Positions 1 to 11,274 of a DNA stretch of 64,000 bases are shown in pieces (position 1 is the first letter of the stretch; each line of letters begins with the position of its first letter). The position numbers and the translations under genes were made by a program. Below the pieces are notes generated by a model that made no database searches, was not told the DNA's origin, and saw only the letters and a list, made by a program, of their open reading frames with translations. Origin of the DNA: Cheiracanthium punctorium (lineage: Eukaryota; Arthropoda; Arachnida; Araneae; Cheiracanthiidae); contig JAWZYV010001829.1 in the NCBI GenBank assembly GCA_038373885.1, positions 682,001 through 746,000 on the forward strand, written 5' to 3'.

Positions 1-165
1 ATTTATTTAATTTTTATTTCTTTTTTTAAAGTCATGTTCCTCTTTCATCTTTTTTATCCATTTCTCCCTTTCCTACCTTCCTGCTTTGTGTGGGAGGGCG
101 TTTTTGAACTCGAAGAAGGGCGTACCCCTTGTACCACCCGAAACGTACATCTTGCACTATTTTTT
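1..165 (+). mobile_element. Possible 3' end of a Penelope-like element
   Basis: A T/C-rich leader is followed at about 109-150 by CTCGAAGAAGGG, a GGG..GTAC / GTAC..CCC stem and then GAAACGTAC. The order 'GAAGAAG, stem, GAAACG' is the same as in the ribozyme-like 3' ends of the Penelope-like element at 38.3-40.9 kb, and the T-rich leader also resembles that element's 3' UTR. No coding part is visible because the window starts here. The two elements would belong to different families, since the stem sequences are unrelated. Assignment rests on this motif alone. Confidence 0.35.
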
Positions 166-780
166 ATAGTATATGTGTGTGTTAGAAGAAGTTTTTTTTT
201 CATTTTATTTTGATATTAACATTAACACCAGCTTTTTTGCGCGTTTTCTTAACAACTCAAAGATACCCAGACCTGTCCATTCAGTCTCCCTACACTATGA
301 CCTTTAAAACAGGAGATGTCCCGTTTTGAGGAAGAAAATAAATATACTATTGCCAAAAAAGTAGCAGATGTCCCGTTTTGAAGGAGAGCTTATATAGTCA
401 CGTTAGTTATGCTGAAAAAATTATTTTTTAGTGCGAATAGTCAAATTAAAAATAGTGGTAAATAATTTTTTAAGTGAAAATTTTGTAGTTATGCTAGTTT
501 GTTAGATGAAATAAATCATGCGTGTTTCGCGGCCATGTTCACCAAGTACTTGGTGAATACGACCATCAATGTAACTTTTATCCAGCTTAGCATTTTTTCC
601 CTTTAAGTTCGCAGCCTGCGACAACAGTTTGGAGACTCATTTCCTAACACATGGTAAGATGGTAGATTGGACATGTATCATTCTTACCCAGAGAGAGTAT
701 AATATTCAGTTTCCATATATCATTTTTACAATTAAAAATTCTTTAAATCCGAGGCGGACAACCTTTTTATTGTCTGTAGG
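166..780. other. No gene seen
   Basis: AT-rich sequence with short homopolymer runs. A near-repeat, 'agatgtcccgttttga', occurs twice around 316-340 and 365-385. I see no coding signal, RNA gene or TIR element before the hAT element at 781. Confidence 0.6.
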
Positions 781-945
781 CAGGGGCGTAGCCAGAAATT
801 TTTCATGGGGGGGGTTACGACTACTTTAACTCATATATATGTATACGTGTGTGTGATAATAGATTGAAGAATATACATTTTGTATGGCAAAAAATTCCTC
901 ATGGGGGGTTATGACCCCCCTACCCCCCCCTTGGCTACGCCCCTG
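781..945. mobile_element. Small non-autonomous hAT element (165 bp)
   Basis: The left end is CAGGGGCGTAGCCAG and the right end is the inverted CTTGGCTACGCCCCTG. An exact 8-bp target duplication, TCTGTAGG, flanks it at 773-780 and 946-953. Eight-base duplications and CAG-type termini are diagnostic of the hAT superfamily. The interior holds G-runs and C-runs that could pair and no open frame of substance. It must have been mobilised by a transposase encoded elsewhere. The exact duplication suggests a fairly recent insertion. Confidence 0.9.
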
Positions 946-1011
946 TCTGTAGGCCATAAAATCTAAAAGGTGCCTTAATTTTAGGACAAATGACAAGTTG
1001 AATCATAGAAA

Positions 1012-1271
1012 ATTTAATTTTAGGACAAATGACAACTTATAACCATCACTATTTGTATGAATTGAAGCAGAAATAGATCTTTATGAATTATTTTGTATCT
1101 GAAAGGTATTTCAAATTTTATATTTGACTTAAGATATTCTCTAATATTTGTAGCATGCACCAGAAATTTTAAATAATTTTATTTTATGGAAATGAAACCA
1201 TGCTCTTTTAAGGACTTAATGATAGCGAAAAATATTTATGTAACAAGGCTTTCTGTATCTAGGAAGTGTTG
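1012..1271. mobile_element. Truncated copy of family CAA (right half)
   Basis: The sequence from about 1012 to 1271 aligns by eye with the interior and right end of the complete CAA copies at 3576-4002 and 25692-26114. It shares the internal 'caccagaaattttaaata' block and ends in 'tctaggaagtgttg', matching the family terminus TAGGAGRTGTTG. The left end is missing, so no target duplication can be read. A short direct repeat, 'ttttaggacaaatgacaa', lies at the truncation point. Confidence 0.7.
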
Positions 1272-2597
1272 ACATGAACAATTCTGAATGTACAGGCTTG
1301 CCAGCAAGAAATGGAAAAGTAAACTACGAAGGGTTTTTTTTATTTAAAAAAAATGACCATAATGGGTATTAAATACTGTGGCATTCAATAGAAAACGTAA
1401 TTAGAATTATTTTTATTGATTGAGAACAGTAAGTTTAAAAAAAAAAAAAAAGACATTTCCCAATTTTGTTTACACTGGTAGTCTATGTGGTGTATTCAGA
1501 GAAGCAGTCACATTTTAATTCCCTTTTTCATTTAATTAAAAAAATTATACTGAAAACTCTTAAATTAATTTCTATTTTTTCTGTTTACAAATCGGAACAT
1601 ATACTCACATTCAATAGAAAATAATGAGAAAAAAGCTTTATTCTTTTACTCAACAGAAAATAAATTTGTGTAACTTTTAACAAGATTTTTTTTTAAATTT
1701 ATTTTATATAACTGGTAGGATTTCCCCCAAATGTTTTACGAAAAAAGCAATAATTTTACTTATTCTCCACTTGTTGAAAAAATCAAAGGTGTCGTGATTT
1801 CCATCACAAAAAACCATGTAGTGTCCATTACGAAACAGTCCACTTTTATACAAGTCGTATAAAACCGTCAGCATGCTTTAATTAACGAAAAAGTACATGA
1901 TCTTGATTTGCAAAATGTCGTGATTCTTTCTATTCACGAGATTTGTTTTTCTTTTTCAAAATCTCGCAAATTTTTGATCCACACTTTTTAATATGTTCAG
2001 TATCGTCCACAATTTTTTCCATATCAATGCGTACTACTTAGAAACACTAAGCTATAGGAGGGCTGTTTAAACTAAGACATACTAGTATAAAAAAGTTCAC
2101 GTGAACAAAATAGCTTCAAAAGACATATAAAGAGTGACTATAGCTCGCATTATATGAGAAGATAGTCTTTGCCAAAGAAGCAGAAAACTTCGATAACTAT
2201 TGCTGCGCAGTAGTTTCTAAGTACGTAACTGTGAAACGTGAATTTTTTTTAACAATTGATAATCAAGTATGAGAATCTGCTACTCCTGCATAACAATGTT
2301 TAGACACAATGAACTAACGAGAGTGCTCTTGCTGGATCTGGATGTGTGTCACAGAGAATCAAATATCTCAAGGGCGTGTATCTGATCAAAACGTACGGGA
2401 AATTGTTGACAAGAGATTTGCGCTCTCGTGATGCCAGATTTCATTTATGTGGAAAGCAGACCCAAATTTTGTTTGTGTGGATCCCTGTATATCTTAATTT
2501 ATTAATTTAGAAGGGAAATAAAAGTATCATCAAAAATCTAATCCCAAACATAGAAACATTGATATAGTGGGAGGCAACAAATACCACTACGTGTGGT
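1272..2597. other. No gene seen
   Basis: About 1.3 kb of AT-rich sequence with poly(A) and poly(T) runs, for example near 1437-1451. No open frame longer than about 60 codons and no inverted-repeat element that I can delimit. Confidence 0.6.
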
Positions 2598-2690
2598 CAG
2601 GGCCCGATTAACCTCTGAAGTGAGGGGAAGCTCAGTCTCATTTCGGGCCCCCACATCCCCTTTTTGTTTGGGAAAAGTAAAGTTTTAATG

Positions 2691-2825
2691 ATTTTCTTTC
2701 ACAAAAATATTTTATTCATAAAAAAACTTCATTGATTTAAATAGTTCTAATGGTTTCCTTTGATAAAAGCATTTTATTCATTAATTTGAAATTTTCCTTT
2801 GATAAAAATATTTTATTCATTAATC
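2691..2825. repeat. Short tandem repeat inside the hAT derivative
   Basis: Three imperfect copies of a unit built around 'tttgataaaa(t/g)(a/c)attttattcatta' follow one another. They lie wholly inside the hAT element at 2598-3363 and probably arose there after insertion or in the source copy. Confidence 0.55.
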
Positions 2826-2969
2826 TTCATAATAGTTTAGTTCATTGTAACGAGATTTTACAGTATTTTTGAAATTACTTTAAACATTAACAAATAACTA
2901 AAAACATTACCTTACTGGAACATCAAACTTTATTAATTTAATCCTATTTTTCAATAGGCATGGCTTTTT

Positions 2970-3152
2970 TCAGGCATTCTTTGTTTGGATGACATCATAA
3001 AAATCACAACACAGAAGTTGAGAATTAATTTTGACATTTAGAAGATGTTTAACATTACATATTAAAAGTCTACTCCTTTTTGCCGGCCAAATATTCCCCA
3101 TAATAGAAAAAATACTCAACTGCAGCAGATGTCCCAGGCAAAGACATCGCAA
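2970..3152 (-). pseudogene. hAT transposase C-terminal (dimerisation) fragment
   Basis: A 60-codon frame contains LSIFSIMGNIW followed by RSRLLICNVKHLL and a short acidic/aromatic tail. This is the pattern of the hAT C-terminal dimerisation region: 'S..FS..G.I', then 'RSRL', then 'NV..LL'. In intact family members this helical segment lets transposase subunits associate. The RNase-H-like catalytic core and BED zinc finger are absent, so the fragment cannot catalyse transposition. The apparent start codon is just the first ATG in an eroded frame. Confidence 0.7.
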
Positions 3153-3575
3153 ACAACTAATTTAGAAATGTTGCGACATGAAGTATCAAGACTTCTGAAA
3201 AGCGCCACTTCTCTTCATTAAAAATGTTTACAATAACTTAAAAGATCAATTAAGAACAAAATATTGCATTTTTATCGCAGTTTTCCAGTCATTTTCGGGC
3301 CGCCCTTCAAATTCTGAGGGGAAGCTCAAGCTTCCCGAGCCTATTCAGTATAATCAGGCCCTGAACATGGTCATGAAGATTTCGGCCGAGTCTCACTAGA
3401 ACCAGGGCACAATGATGAGAATTTCAGAACACTTTAGAGATATCGTGAAAAAGTACTCTTATCCTTTCTTTCTTAAAATCTTGGTTTCTGTGAAGTGTGA
3501 TAAATATGTATACAATAAGGAAGCTTTTATTTCCAACTCTGTCATAAATAAAATATCACGCAAATAGTCTGATAC

Positions 3576-4002
3576 TAACACCTTCTAGATATACAATGCC
3601 TGATAACAGAAACTTTTACATCATCAATCGGTCCACTAATGTGACGTCACCACACATTTATTTTGATTAAGAAAAACTGTTTAAATTTTGTGGTGAGTTT
3701 ACTCCCCCTTAAAACAATTTAATGATTTAAGATAGAAATTTTAATTTTACGAAAAATAGGAAATTTTAACTATCACCAATTATATAATATGAAATAGAAA
3801 AAGTCATAATAAATTACTTTTCATCAGAAAGGTATTTTAATTTTTATCGTCAACTTAAGGTATTTCTAAAATTTGTATCATTCACCAGAAATTTTAAATA
3901 GTTTTAAATTGTGAAACTAAAGCTGTGATGACGTCATCTTAGAAGACCTAGTGATGACGGAAAAGGTTCTGTTCTCAGGCCTTCTCTGTCTAGGAGTTGT
4001 TG
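3576..4002. mobile_element. Complete copy of family CAA (427 bp), flanked by 7-bp repeats
   Basis: It starts TAACACCTTCTAGATA and ends TCTAGGAGTTGTTG, inverted versions of the family terminus CAACACCTCCTA. The ends continue as an inverted repeat of roughly 150 bp including 'aaattttaaatagtttta' and a GTGATGACGTCAT-type block. Flanking 7-mers are CTGATAC (3569-3575) and CTGGTAC (4003-4009), six of seven identical. No coding capacity. Comparison with the copies at 15732, 25692 and 30366 defines the boundaries. Confidence 0.8.
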
Positions 4003-4009
4003 CTGGTAC

Positions 4010-5845
4010 ACTCTCGGACCGCGATCCTTGCTCCACCCCCGATAGTTATTCTGACACTGGCATTAAATCAGTTGTGCGTATAATTTCACTATAATATTTT
4101 GCCATGCGTCCCAAACATAATGCTGTGTGTAATCTTTTGTTTTGGTTTATGGTAGAGCAATGTATGTATGTTTTGACTAAATGTGGTACTGTATTTTTGG
4201 TCTAACACAAGTTTGTGTGTGCGTGTATTTTAATGTATAAAATATTTATTTTAAGCCGGCTTTTCACCAGTACCGGTCCTAGCTATTTTTCTAAGTGGTG
4301 TAAAATACGAAAATGCGCCGCCTCCCCTACACACATATGCAGCTAGAAAAGTTTTCAAAAACGGGTTAAAACGAAAATTTCAACAATATATATGGATATT
4401 CAAAGATACATAAGCATATTATAAAGTAAGGTATTTTGGGACCCCATAGAGATAGCGCTCTCGGTGCGGTTGCTCAGTTCGCTCCACCCTAGGACCGCAC
4501 AAATATCCTCCTACACCTTGAGGCCCCTACGAAAAAAAATCCTGCCTACGCCACTGTCTGTCAGACAGTCTTCCACCTTTACGGAACATAACTCATCACT
4601 TTTTATAAACTGTAAACGTTAAATTAGAATGTATCAAAATTTGATTATTATATGAAATTTATGTTGATATCATAGATTACATCTAATATTCTTTACTGTT
4701 AGAATTTCTTGCTATAAATCATGGCAAACTGTTGTGTCAAAGGTTTTTCATGATTATAAACATTTAGTGCCTTTTAACATGTCCGGCAGTGCAGGGTTAC
4801 TTTACATCTGGCAAAATGTTTTAGAATGTATCACGCTTGTGAAGTATTGAACGTTGTCCCCCTCCCCTTTAATAATACCTTTTTTGATATTCCACAACGA
4901 ATTACAATTATATCCATATCAATAATATAATTTTAATTAACAATATACGTAAAAATTATAAAATGAAGCAAGCTCTTTTAATAAAAATTAGATGGTTATT
5001 TAATTTACCAAAATTTCCTTGTTCAATCTTATTTGAAGGGGTTCAAATGCACCTTTTGTCAATATCAGAAGCATTGTTTAATTGAAAAAGGCTACCATAA
5101 ATTTTATCAAAATTTTACTTTTCAATAAATGCTTGATTCAGAATTATGCATTCTTTTGTACGACGATGTAGTAAGCAAATTGTTTTCTGGCTGTCTTTCC
5201 TGTATGGCTTGTCACATCCCGTGTGATAGGGTAAATTGATGAGTTCAGTTCGAAAACTATAACAAGTTGCAGAGCTACCATAGCTTCCGTTTTCATCGGG
5301 ACATTTACTACCACAATTTTTAAAGAGTCATCTTTTGGCTTCAATTTGTGGCATTACTTAAATTATGAGCTGATAATTAAAGTTTTGATGGAGCTGTTGA
5401 ATCAAAAAATATTTTTAAATAAATCTTTTTTTTTATTAGCACTAGGGGCCAAGGCCCCCAGACTCGCTACGCTCGCTTTTCGTATGAGGCATACGGCCCC
5501 TAATAAGGCTTATTCGTAAAAAAGACATAATTTCAACAGACAAAACCCGAAGATTGGATCAGATAGAATGTTACTGAGCTACACATTTCATGGTTCTTGC
5601 ATGTTCATTGATACATAAAAATTTAGACTTCACACTACAGTAGACCCCCTCCCCCTCATAACACGGAAGATATTTTGTTATGGGAATCCGTGTTGTACGG
5701 GTCCTGAGCTATACTCCACCTGGAGTGCAGACTCCGCTTATAATCACTGGAAAAATTATTTGCACTCCTCAGAAACACAATGATATTTAGTATTGCCATT
5801 CAAAAGTTATATTAATTAGGAGCTAAAGCATAATAAAATCAGAAA
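4010..5845. other. No gene; hAT-end relic and a GC-rich patch
   Basis: At 4535-4556 'tcctgcctacgccactg' looks like the inverted end of a CAGTGGCGTAGG-type hAT element, without a recognisable partner. At 5441-5510 there is an unusually GC-rich patch ('ggggccaaggcccccag', 'cgctacgctcgc') in otherwise AT-rich DNA. The stretch 5640-5700 ('tagaccccctccccctcataacacgg') may be the end of a pogo/Tigger-type element. None of these can be closed into a complete element. Confidence 0.45.
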
Positions 5846-6722
5846 ATCTGTTTCAGCTGTATTTTTAATAATGTAAAACCTATTGGACACCTTGCAAATT
5901 TGCCACCCATGGCGATTTTTCATTATTTGGCGACTTGCGTACATGTAAAGTTAATAAAAGCTAAGGAACAGATAGGATAGCTTGCCACCAATGGCGACTT
6001 TTCATTATTTGACGATTTACACATGCTCACAACCTATAATTACTCTTCATTTAAGGTTACCGGAAAACCGTTATTCATATTTTCATTTATATAATCGTTT
6101 GCAGATTGGCGTACTTATCACCACGAATTATACCATCTCGTCGCGCTAGCAAATATCCAAAGTGTACTGTAACTGCTATAATGGCAAAGTTAACGCCGCC
6201 AAATATTTCTACTGATAGCAAATAATCCAGCTGGACGGGAACCGGCTTTAAAATAATCTGCATTTTAATTATTTTTCATTTTCAAGATGCTAGTTATTCT
6301 GTTTTGGAAAAACGAATAATCGCTCATTCTAAACTCCTGTTGTCTAAGCGAACTTACTATTTGAAAATTGTCAACTTTGTGTAACACATTTTGAGTTACT
6401 TATTTCATATAGTTTTTATTTTGGCGTAAAATGGGCGTAATTCTAACTCATGTTTGTAAATTTCACGCGATTCTAGATACTTGGAAACGCTTTGTTGCAA
6501 AGGAATGAACCATTCTGTTTATTTTTTCAGTTTTTTATTAATATCTTCTAAAATAATTCGATTTTCGAAATTTAACTCAGCTTAGCAGGTTCCTCGGAAT
6601 TTTTCGAATCTTTGGGCACCTTAGTCGAAACTCAAATCCCCACGGTTTAGGAGGAGATAAGCTGAAAAGCTTTTGACAGCGGCGGCGGCAGCGGCCTTTA
6701 CTTTTTTTTAGAATAGAGAGAA
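5846..6722 (+). repeat. Left arm of a 0.9-kb inverted repeat
   Basis: This arm is nearly the exact reverse complement of 10061-10960. The match runs from 'atctgtttcagctg' at the outer edge to 'tttagaatagagaga' at the inner edge, with a few substitutions and short length changes. It includes repeated 'ggcgatttttcattatttggcgac' modules around 5912 and 5975 that recur more weakly at 28675 and 33300. No open frame. It could be one of two oppositely inserted copies of a non-coding element, or one terminus of a 5.1-kb element. Confidence 0.8.
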
Positions 6723-9700
6723 AAATATTTTGGTGGACGAACGAAAGTTTAGTTTATTTTAATTTTTTTTGTGTGCATGTAAGGGTTAAATTAATTTTGT
6801 TTTCTTACACTGTAATTGACTTAAGTATCGAGAATTGATGCACAACTCAAACTTAAAAACCCTACGGTGGGATATAAAACATACGTGGCTCTCAAGATGT
6901 AATTAATTGGCTCTGTGATAGTTAAATCAGGAGTAATAAACCCACACTAACTAGTTTTAACAACCACAGAATGTATGCGATAAGAATTTTAAACACTGCT
7001 AAGTTTGCATTGGGTAGTCAAATGTTAAATAAAAAGTTACAAAGAGCAGCAGCTTTAAGACTTAATTAAGCGGATAATCTACAAACATCGCTCCAAAATT
7101 TAATACGCCGTGCCCGAGAAAATAAAGTCAGCCTTAAAGAAATCATAAATCAACAGATTAGTTCATGCCTAATCAATTAAAAATCGGCTTTTCCGAAAAC
7201 TTTTTGTTACAAACGAAACATCTTGCTTCGTTCCTGAGTTAATTAGTAACAGAACCTCCATTACGGGGCAGTTACACCGTCGGCGCCTGAAGGCAAACGT
7301 CATTCTCAATTGAACTGTCTTCTTTAACTCAAAATCCTGTCCTGAATTTCGCACTCACGTTTTGGCATCACACTCCAGAAGTTACTTCGACGGCGAACAT
7401 CCCACATCATCGTGCATACACATATATTTCGCCGAAGTTAATTCTTCCTTTCGCGTTCGCTCGGACAGGAACAGACCTAATTTTAGTTACATTCATATTC
7501 ATGGGACTGGCTCCAGCTCTGGCGATATTAATGAATTGCCTCTAGCGACAGTGTCATTTTTCAACCCTTTTCTTTCTTTCTTTTACTTTTTTTGATTAGT
7601 AAAAGAAAGAGGCCTTGGGAATGGAAGAATGTGACACATTGTGACATCCACTTAAACCGAATGTAGGTAATAGAGTCGGAAGTGCAAGGTGCAATGTAGC
7701 GAAGAATCCAAAAAGTTTCTTAAGAAGGGACCTGGGATACGATGTTCCCGAGAAGATGGGCAACTTTAAAAAAAAAAATCATTTTTTATCTAGAACCAAC
7801 ATTTAACTCGTTTGCTTTCATCATTAAAAATACTGTGTGGTAGGGTATTGTAAAATTGCCAACCTTGAAGGAATAAAATCTTTTGAAAACCGTAATTTTT
7901 GTTTTCAAATTACAGCAAACCGGTGGTATGCTTGATAATTATATTTAAAGTATGTAATGTCCACAAATAGTTCATAATTAAATTGTGTAAAGGTTGCGAA
8001 CGCTAGTCATGTAGCTTTCCAAGCACCGATATCTGAAATGCTCCACTGCATCACAAGTTTGAACTAGTTCAAGGTGACTATCGTGAGCTCGTGGCCTTTT
8101 CCAGGACTTTTTGCTTCTTTTATAATATTATCTAAATAAGTAAAAAAGTCCTCATGATTTCAGTTTGAGCGCACGTCTGTACTATAAACGCATAAATTGC
8201 GTACGGAAATACGAAAGTAAAGTATATTACTGTTCCCTATTTATTATTAGATAGCAACAAATAAAAGTTTCCCCGGAAAATAAATCACCACTTTTTTCTT
8301 TGCCAATTGATTTAAAAATATTTAAATTTTATTAATGCAAAGCACGCCAGGAAAATAACGGTAAATGATAATCTGAAAAGCCGATATAAGTTGATAGTTA
8401 TGAATATTACATAGGCAATTCTTTTGGAACTAGAAGAAAGAAATTGAAATACATTATGCGTCTTGAGCAGTCATTATTTGAAGAGTGTTCTAGGAACGCT
8501 ATTCATATTCAAATAGAACATAATAAATTTAGTTATTTCACTAAGATTTCTAATTAATCTAAATCGAAATAATAATCTCAATCAAAAATAGTGTATTTAG
8601 CATTTACAATTCTTTTACAGAGGCACACAAAATAATTCCGATAAATAAAGCCTACTGCAGTTTTGAGACATTAGCCATTTAAAGCACATTGAAATAAATA
8701 TCTAGATGATTTTGACAGTTTACTTTAAATCGGAGGAGGTGGACATAACATTTGTTGCTATTGTTCCGAAAAATTATGTTAATAGGGATACTTCTTTAGG
8801 TATGCACAAAGTCCTACCAAATGGTTCCCAAATTTACCGACTTTTAATGGACAAATTGCTATATTTAAAACTATAAATAATTCTGTAACATAGGATTTAG
8901 CTTGATGACATTTAAATATGACTCAAAACGGCAAACTGTAATATTAGCTACAGAGAACTACTAACAATTGACTAATCAACTTATTCACGCATTATAAGCA
9001 GCAGAGTATCAATTTCTAATGTAAAGAAGCTCAGGATAACAGATAAACTGGCAGGTACGTTACAGATTACAGAAATATCTTAGGTAGTTTTTGGATATTT
9101 TATATAAATAGAAGGGAGACAAATTTTATTAAGTGTTTTATGTCAAATACGTTAGTTACGTATTATCTTTCTGATTTTACTTAAAGTGCTTTGAACTCGC
9201 ATAGAAATTGCTTGCATAATTCACTGCTTGCACAGTCAGATGCACACGAAGGGCATCTATCTAAAGAGAGGTGCCTTTAGTGAAAGACTTTTTAAGGGGT
9301 TCAAACGCGTATTCACGGTACAGATGAGTAAAACCTCCCAAACCTCCCTTAGATCGAAATCCGCGACTACCATGCTCAGTGTCTTATCCACTCAGTCATG
9401 ATAGGCAGCCCATTTAATTTGAAATTGAAATAAACTACTTGAAATGCATTAAACTTCGGCGATTTCTCGGCAAATATGAGATATCGCCGAGCAAGTTTGT
9501 TTCCGATTCGCCAAGATTGACGACAGTTGGCGATATTTTGGGCAAAGCTCCAATAAATATTCCAGTAATTTTTTACTTTTCTGTACGAAGTAAAAGGGAG
9601 TAACCACTTATCCACTGCATAGAACTGCTTTTACGAGACATCTCATCAGATGCATCTATGTATGTTCGTATAAATGCATGGATAATACCTTTTGACCAAA

Positions 9701-10060
9701 AGCAAGTCCATTTGACCAGATTTTCCCTGACTTCTGTGCGTACATATGCATGGGCGTCGGCAAGGGGGGTCAAACGGGTCATTTGACCCTCCCTGGAAAT
9801 TGCGCGTTTTTTTTTTTTTTTTTTTTAATTAGCGGGCATCAAAGACAAAAAAAAATGGCACTTGACCCTCCTCCGGAAAATTCTATTAATTTATGTATTT
9901 TAACTTACTGCCAATAGTGTATCCAGGGATGGGGGGGGGCTTCAGCCTCCCCAAAAAAGAAATTCCTAAAGGGTTAAATTCTGCTTTATTACACACTTTA
10001 AATAGGTAAAATGATCATTTTAAAAAATAATTTATCCCTTCCCCAAAAAATTACATTAGT
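6723..10060. other. Spacer between the inverted arms; no gene
   Basis: About 3.3 kb without a convincing coding region; the longest frames are under 80 codons and show no motif. It holds a SINE relic at 9271-9410 and a 'catgggcgtcggcaagg' hAT-type end near 9750. There is also a GGCGA/TCGCC-rich stretch at about 9455-9545 that resembles part of the gypsy LTR at 58.7 kb. No transposase remnant is visible, which argues against this being an autonomous long-TIR element. Confidence 0.5.
9271..9410 (-). mobile_element. tRNA-derived SINE relic
   Basis: On the minus strand the order is a tRNA-like A-box ('tgactgagtggataag'), a degenerate B-box ('ggatttcgatct'), then the core 'accgtgaatacgcgttt' and 'gaaccccttaaaaagtc'. 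The same core follows the tRNA-like head at 52315-52716 and, in reverse, at 32780-32992. Six related copies in the window support a dispersed SINE family. This copy lacks a clear tail and flanking duplication. Confidence 0.6.
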
Positions 10061-10960
10061 TTCTCTCTATTCTAAAAAAAAGTAACGTCCGCTGTCGCTG
10101 GCGCTGTCAAAAGCCTGTACGCCTATCTACTCCTAAACTGTGGGGATTTGAGTTTCGACTAAGGTGCCCACAGATTCGAAAAATTCCGAGAAACCTGCAA
10201 AGCTGACTTAAATTTCGAAAATCGAATTATTTTAGAAGATATTAATAAAAAACTGAAAAAATAAACATAATGGTTGCGATATTTGGCATAAAATCATTCA
10301 TTCCTTTGCAACAAAGCGTTTCAAAGTATCTAGAATCGCGTGAAATTTACAAACATGAGCTAGAATTACGCCCATTTTACGCCAAAATAAAAACTATATG
10401 AAATAAGTAACTCAAAATGTGTTACACAAAGTTGACAATTTTCAAATAGTAAGTTCGCTTAGACAACAGGAGTTTAGAATGAGCGATTATTCGTTTTTCC
10501 AAAACAGAATAACTAGCATCTTGAAAATGAAAAATAATTAAAATGCAGATTATTTTAAAGCCGGTTCCCGTCCAGCTGGATTATTTGCTATCAGTAGAAA
10601 TATTTGGCGGCGTTAACTTTGCCATTATAGCAGTTACAGTACACTTTGGATATTTGCTAGCGCGACGAGATGGTATAATTCGTGGTGCCAAGTACGCCAA
10701 TCTGCAAACGATTATGTAAATGAAAATATGGATAACGGTTTTCCGGTAACCTTAAATGAACAGTAATTATAGGTTGTGAGCATGTGTAAATCGCCAAATA
10801 ATGAAAAGTCGCCATTGGTGGCAAGCTATCCTATCTGTTCCGTAGCTTTTATTAACTTTACATGTACGCAAGTCACCCAATAATGAAAAATCGCCATGGG
10901 TGGCAAATTCGAAGGGTATCCAATAGGTTTTACATTATTAAAAATACAGCTGAAACAGAT
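10061..10960 (-). repeat. Right arm of a 0.9-kb inverted repeat
   Basis: Reverse complement of 5846-6722, from 'tctctctattctaaaaaa' at the inner edge to 'cagctgaaacagat' at the outer edge. High similarity over the full length suggests the two arms are recent copies or have been homogenised by gene conversion. No target duplication is obvious at the outer borders (agaaa on the left, gttct on the right). It ends 25 bp before the palindrome at 10985. Confidence 0.8.
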
Positions 10961-10984
10961 GTTCTGACACAGTTGAAACAGATG

Positions 10985-11063
10985 ACAAATATTTTTTGAG
11001 GTATGCGATTTACGTACATATGTAACATATGTACGTAAATCGCATACCTCAAAAAATATTTGT
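10985..11063. repeat. Perfect palindrome, 39-bp arms, 1-bp spacer
   Basis: The arms 10985-11023 and 11025-11063 are exact reverse complements around a single A at 11024. The core reads 'tacgtacatatgt a acatatgtacgta'. The right arm continues smoothly into a repeat (11031-11230) that also occurs, diverged, at 11645-11835, whereas the left arm has no such continuation. The left arm therefore looks like an inverted duplication of the start of that repeat. Such a hairpin can form a cruciform. Confidence 0.9.
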
Positions 11064-11230
11064 TCGTAGAATGTTGAAATTCAGGATTGCTGTAACATCT
11101 AGTTGTGCACCTCTCTTTTTGGTTCCTATTTACTGTATAGTTTATTTACAGGGACACCCAAAAGAATTTCTGGCATTACGATCTATGGGCAGTCATTCTT
11201 TAAAGCGCATTTTAGAGATATTCGGCTAGT
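11031..11230 (+). repeat. Dispersed repeat unit, copy 1
   Basis: The stretch 'tcgtagaatgttgaaatt', followed by 'tgtaacat' and 'gttgtgcacctctctttttggt', recurs in the same order at 11690-11780 with moderate divergence. A following module, 'acacccaaaagaatttc', recurs near 11497, 11803 and 11978. No coding potential. The family is unrecognised. Confidence 0.6.
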
Positions 11231-11274
11231 TCAAACGAAACAAAACTGATATGTGTTCTTAAGGATTACAAAAT

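Larger units (their letters stand above)
2598..3363 (-). mobile_element. hAT deletion derivative (766 bp)
   Basis: The ends are inverted: CAGGGCCCGATTAA on the left and TAATCAGGCCCTG on the right, with longer sub-terminal similarity ('gaggggaagctcag' on both sides). The flanking 8-mers, cgtgtggt and aacatggt, share only the last few bases, so the duplication is decayed. The interior keeps the C-terminal tail of a hAT transposase on the minus strand (2970-3152), which independently supports the superfamily call. The rest of the transposase has been lost. Confidence 0.75.
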
